In this document: positions 5,088 through 5,803 of the stretch, piece by piece | Layout: each line of letters opens with the position of its first letter | How positions within the stretch are numbered: the first letter of the stretch is position 1 | Origin: an uncultured Porphyromonadaceae bacterium | GTDB taxonomy: Bacteria; Bacteroidota; Bacteroidia; Bacteroidales; Muribaculaceae | NCBI GenBank assembly: GCA_937892215.1 | Contig: CALAVE010000091.1 | Span: 1-5,803, forward strand | Reading direction: 5' to 3' | DNA length: 5,803 nt | Notes under the pieces: generated by a model | What the model was told of the DNA's origin: nothing | Seen by the model: the letters and a program-made list of their open reading frames with translations, nothing else | Database searches by the model: none | Position numbers and translations under genes: made by a program

Positions 5088-5803
5088 AGTATATCCAAAA
5101 AAATCAGCCTTATGGCGGCGCTCTTCGCCGCCATAAGGCTGCAGTTCGCCGCCGCAGCCTATGACTTCGAGATCGACGTACTGTGCTATGACCTTAACGC
5201 TGACGGAACGTCAGTCACGCTGTCGTGGACGGTATCATACGGGCATTTGTCTGCTGTCTCGGGTGATCTGTCGATTCCCGAAGCAGTGACGTATAACGGC
5301 ACTACCTACTCCGTCACTTCAATCGGCAACGGCGCGTTCGGCGGTTGCGACCGCCTGACAAGCGTCACCATCCCCAACTCCGTCACTTCAATCGGCTCCG
5401 GCGCGTTCAATTTCTGCACCGGCCTAACCAGCGTCACCATCCCCAACTCCGTCACTTCAATCGAGGAGAATACGTTCCGCAACTGCAGTTCACTGACAAG
5501 CGTCACCATCCCCAACTCCGTCACTTCAATCGGCAAAATCGCGTTCTCTGGCTGCAGCTCACTGACAAGCGTCACCATCCCCAACTCCGTCACTTCAATC
5601 GCCGCGGCCGCGTTCTCGGACTGCAGCGGCCTGACAAGCGTCACCATCGGCAACTCCGTCACTTCAATCGGCGAGAGCGCGTTCTCTGGCTGCAGCTCAC
5701 TGACAAGCGTCACCATCCCCAACTCCGTCACCGAAATCGGCAGGTACGCGTTCCGCAACTGCAGTTCACTGACAAGCGTCACCATCCCCAACTCCGTCAC
5801 TTC
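5085..5803 (+). CDS. Secreted BspA-like leucine-rich repeat protein, 3' end outside the window
   Basis: The frame from ATG 5085 stays open to the window edge: 239 complete codons plus two bases. Residues 1-25 look like a Sec signal peptide (lysines at 5-6, hydrophobic stretch, likely cleavage in AAAA before YDF), although R18 in the hydrophobic stretch is unusual. Residues 26-75 form a short beta-rich segment ending in VTYNGTTYSVTSIG, typical of the N-terminus of Bacteroidales BspA/TpLRR proteins. From residue 91 there are six complete 23-residue repeats and part of a seventh, consensus LTSVTIPNSVTSIGxxAFxx followed by C-x-x (LRR_5 type). Relatives are surface or secreted proteins, some of which bind host proteins or other bacteria. 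The ligand here is unknown. A C-terminal sorting domain, if any, lies outside the window. It follows the strong promoter and structured leader and is divergent from the lpt operon. Confidence 0.9.
   Translation, partial: MSISKKISLMAALFAAIRLQFAAAAYDFEIDVLCYDLNADGTSVTLSWTVSYGHLSAVSGDLSIPEAVTYNGTTYSVTSIGNGAFGGCDRLTSVTIPNSVTSIGSGAFNFCTGLTSVTIPNSVTSIEENTFRNCSSLTSVTIPNSVTSIGKIAFSGCSSLTSVTIPNSVTSIAAAAFSDCSGLTSVTIGNSVTSIGESAFSGCSSLTSVTIPNSVTEIGRYAFRNCSSLTSVTIPNSVT
5105..5141 (+). repeat. Perfect 16-bp inverted repeat within the signal-peptide codons
   Basis: CAGCCTTATGGCGGCG (5105-5120) and CGCCGCCATAAGGCTG (5126-5141) are exact reverse complements separated by 5 nt. In RNA this is a very stable GC-rich hairpin beginning about 20 nt after the ATG and covering codons 7-19. 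No T-run follows, so it is not an intrinsic terminator. A perfect 16-bp repeat in coding sequence is far beyond chance and also explains the odd residues IRLQ in the signal peptide. Confidence 0.85.
5355..5803 (+). repeat. 69-bp tandem repeat array encoding LRR units
   Basis: Units begin at 5355, 5424, 5493, 5562, 5631, 5700 and 5769 (partial), each exactly 69 bp. The first 40 bases of each unit are almost invariant: identical in units 1, 3 and 4 and in the visible part of unit 7, with two changes in unit 2 (both silent), two in unit 5 and three in unit 6. The remaining 29 bases vary, but unit tails recur: units 2 and 6 end alike and units 3 and 5 end alike, down to synonymous codons. A degenerate half-unit precedes the array at about 5307-5354. 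The array continues beyond the window. Confidence 0.95.

Noticed and set aside
4806..5090. Known structural RNAs (tmRNA, RNase P RNA, SRP RNA, FMN or cobalamin riboswitch)
   Set aside because: None of the conserved sequence cores that I would expect for these RNAs is visible. A link to 6S-like RNA cannot be excluded without a covariance search.
5306..5800. Long minus-strand open frame with a regular 23-residue repeat (consensus VTELGMVTLVSELQ...)
   Set aside because: It is the antisense of the LRR array. A 69-bp repeat with no stop in one antisense frame stays open automatically, and the plus-strand frame has the signal peptide, promoter and family match.
5355..5803. Regular conserved and variable segments that superficially resemble a CRISPR array
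   Set aside because: The period is exactly 69 bp, in frame, encodes LRR units, and the variable segments share amino-acid pattern and DNA with one another, unlike spacers.

Overview
The window looks like a chromosomal piece of a gut-type Bacteroidales bacterium (Muribaculaceae, Prevotella or Bacteroides relatives; family level is a guess). The reasons are several promoter cores matching the Bacteroidetes sigma factor consensus (TTTG at -33, TAnnTTTG at -7), Bacteroidetes-like protein sequences (a long LptF/LptG-type permease, fused RibBA, a YciO-type Sua5/YrdC protein), mostly absent Shine-Dalgarno sequences, and a secreted BspA-like leucine-rich repeat protein.

Layout. At the left edge (1-33, minus) is the first 11 codons of a gene that leaves the window, with its own promoter (112-142), a 15-bp palindrome in its leader and an unusually strong ribosome binding site. 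Next comes a compact minus-strand operon read from right to left: lptF/lptG-type permease (4518-2572), ribBA (2575-1340, ATGA overlap), an unrecognised 154-residue protein (1336-872, 3-bp gap) and a YciO/YrdC-family protein (839-237). It combines lipopolysaccharide export, riboflavin synthesis and a tRNA-modification-type enzyme, all housekeeping jobs with no shared pathway. For the first and last genes the longest open frames begin at TTG codons, and I moved both starts to internal ATGs. The TTG of the permease frame lies inside the promoter -7 box.

Right of 4518 is a 566-base divergent intergenic region. Its left part is AT-rich. At 4775-4805 there is a near-ideal plus-strand Bacteroidetes promoter, followed by a leader of about 270 nt before a plus-strand gene that starts at 5085 and runs off the right edge. 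That gene encodes a signal peptide, a short beta-rich N-terminal segment and a tandem array of 23-residue (69-bp) BspA/TpLRR-type leucine-rich repeats. A long minus-strand reading frame over the array is only a shadow of the repeats.

The most interesting part is the leader. It contains a set of long, perfect, nested complementary segments (10, 9 and 8 bp) plus a 10-bp loop-to-downstream pairing that would form a pseudoknot. The downstream partner of that pseudoknot is also the 3' arm of a terminator-like hairpin followed by TTTTCTTT, so the two folds exclude each other. A further hairpin buries the start codon of the repeat gene, and a perfect 16-bp inverted repeat lies inside the signal-peptide codons. 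Together this looks like a candidate cis-regulatory RNA (attenuator or riboswitch-like) or a small RNA in front of a surface or secreted protein. All of this was worked out by eye, with no folding or database search.
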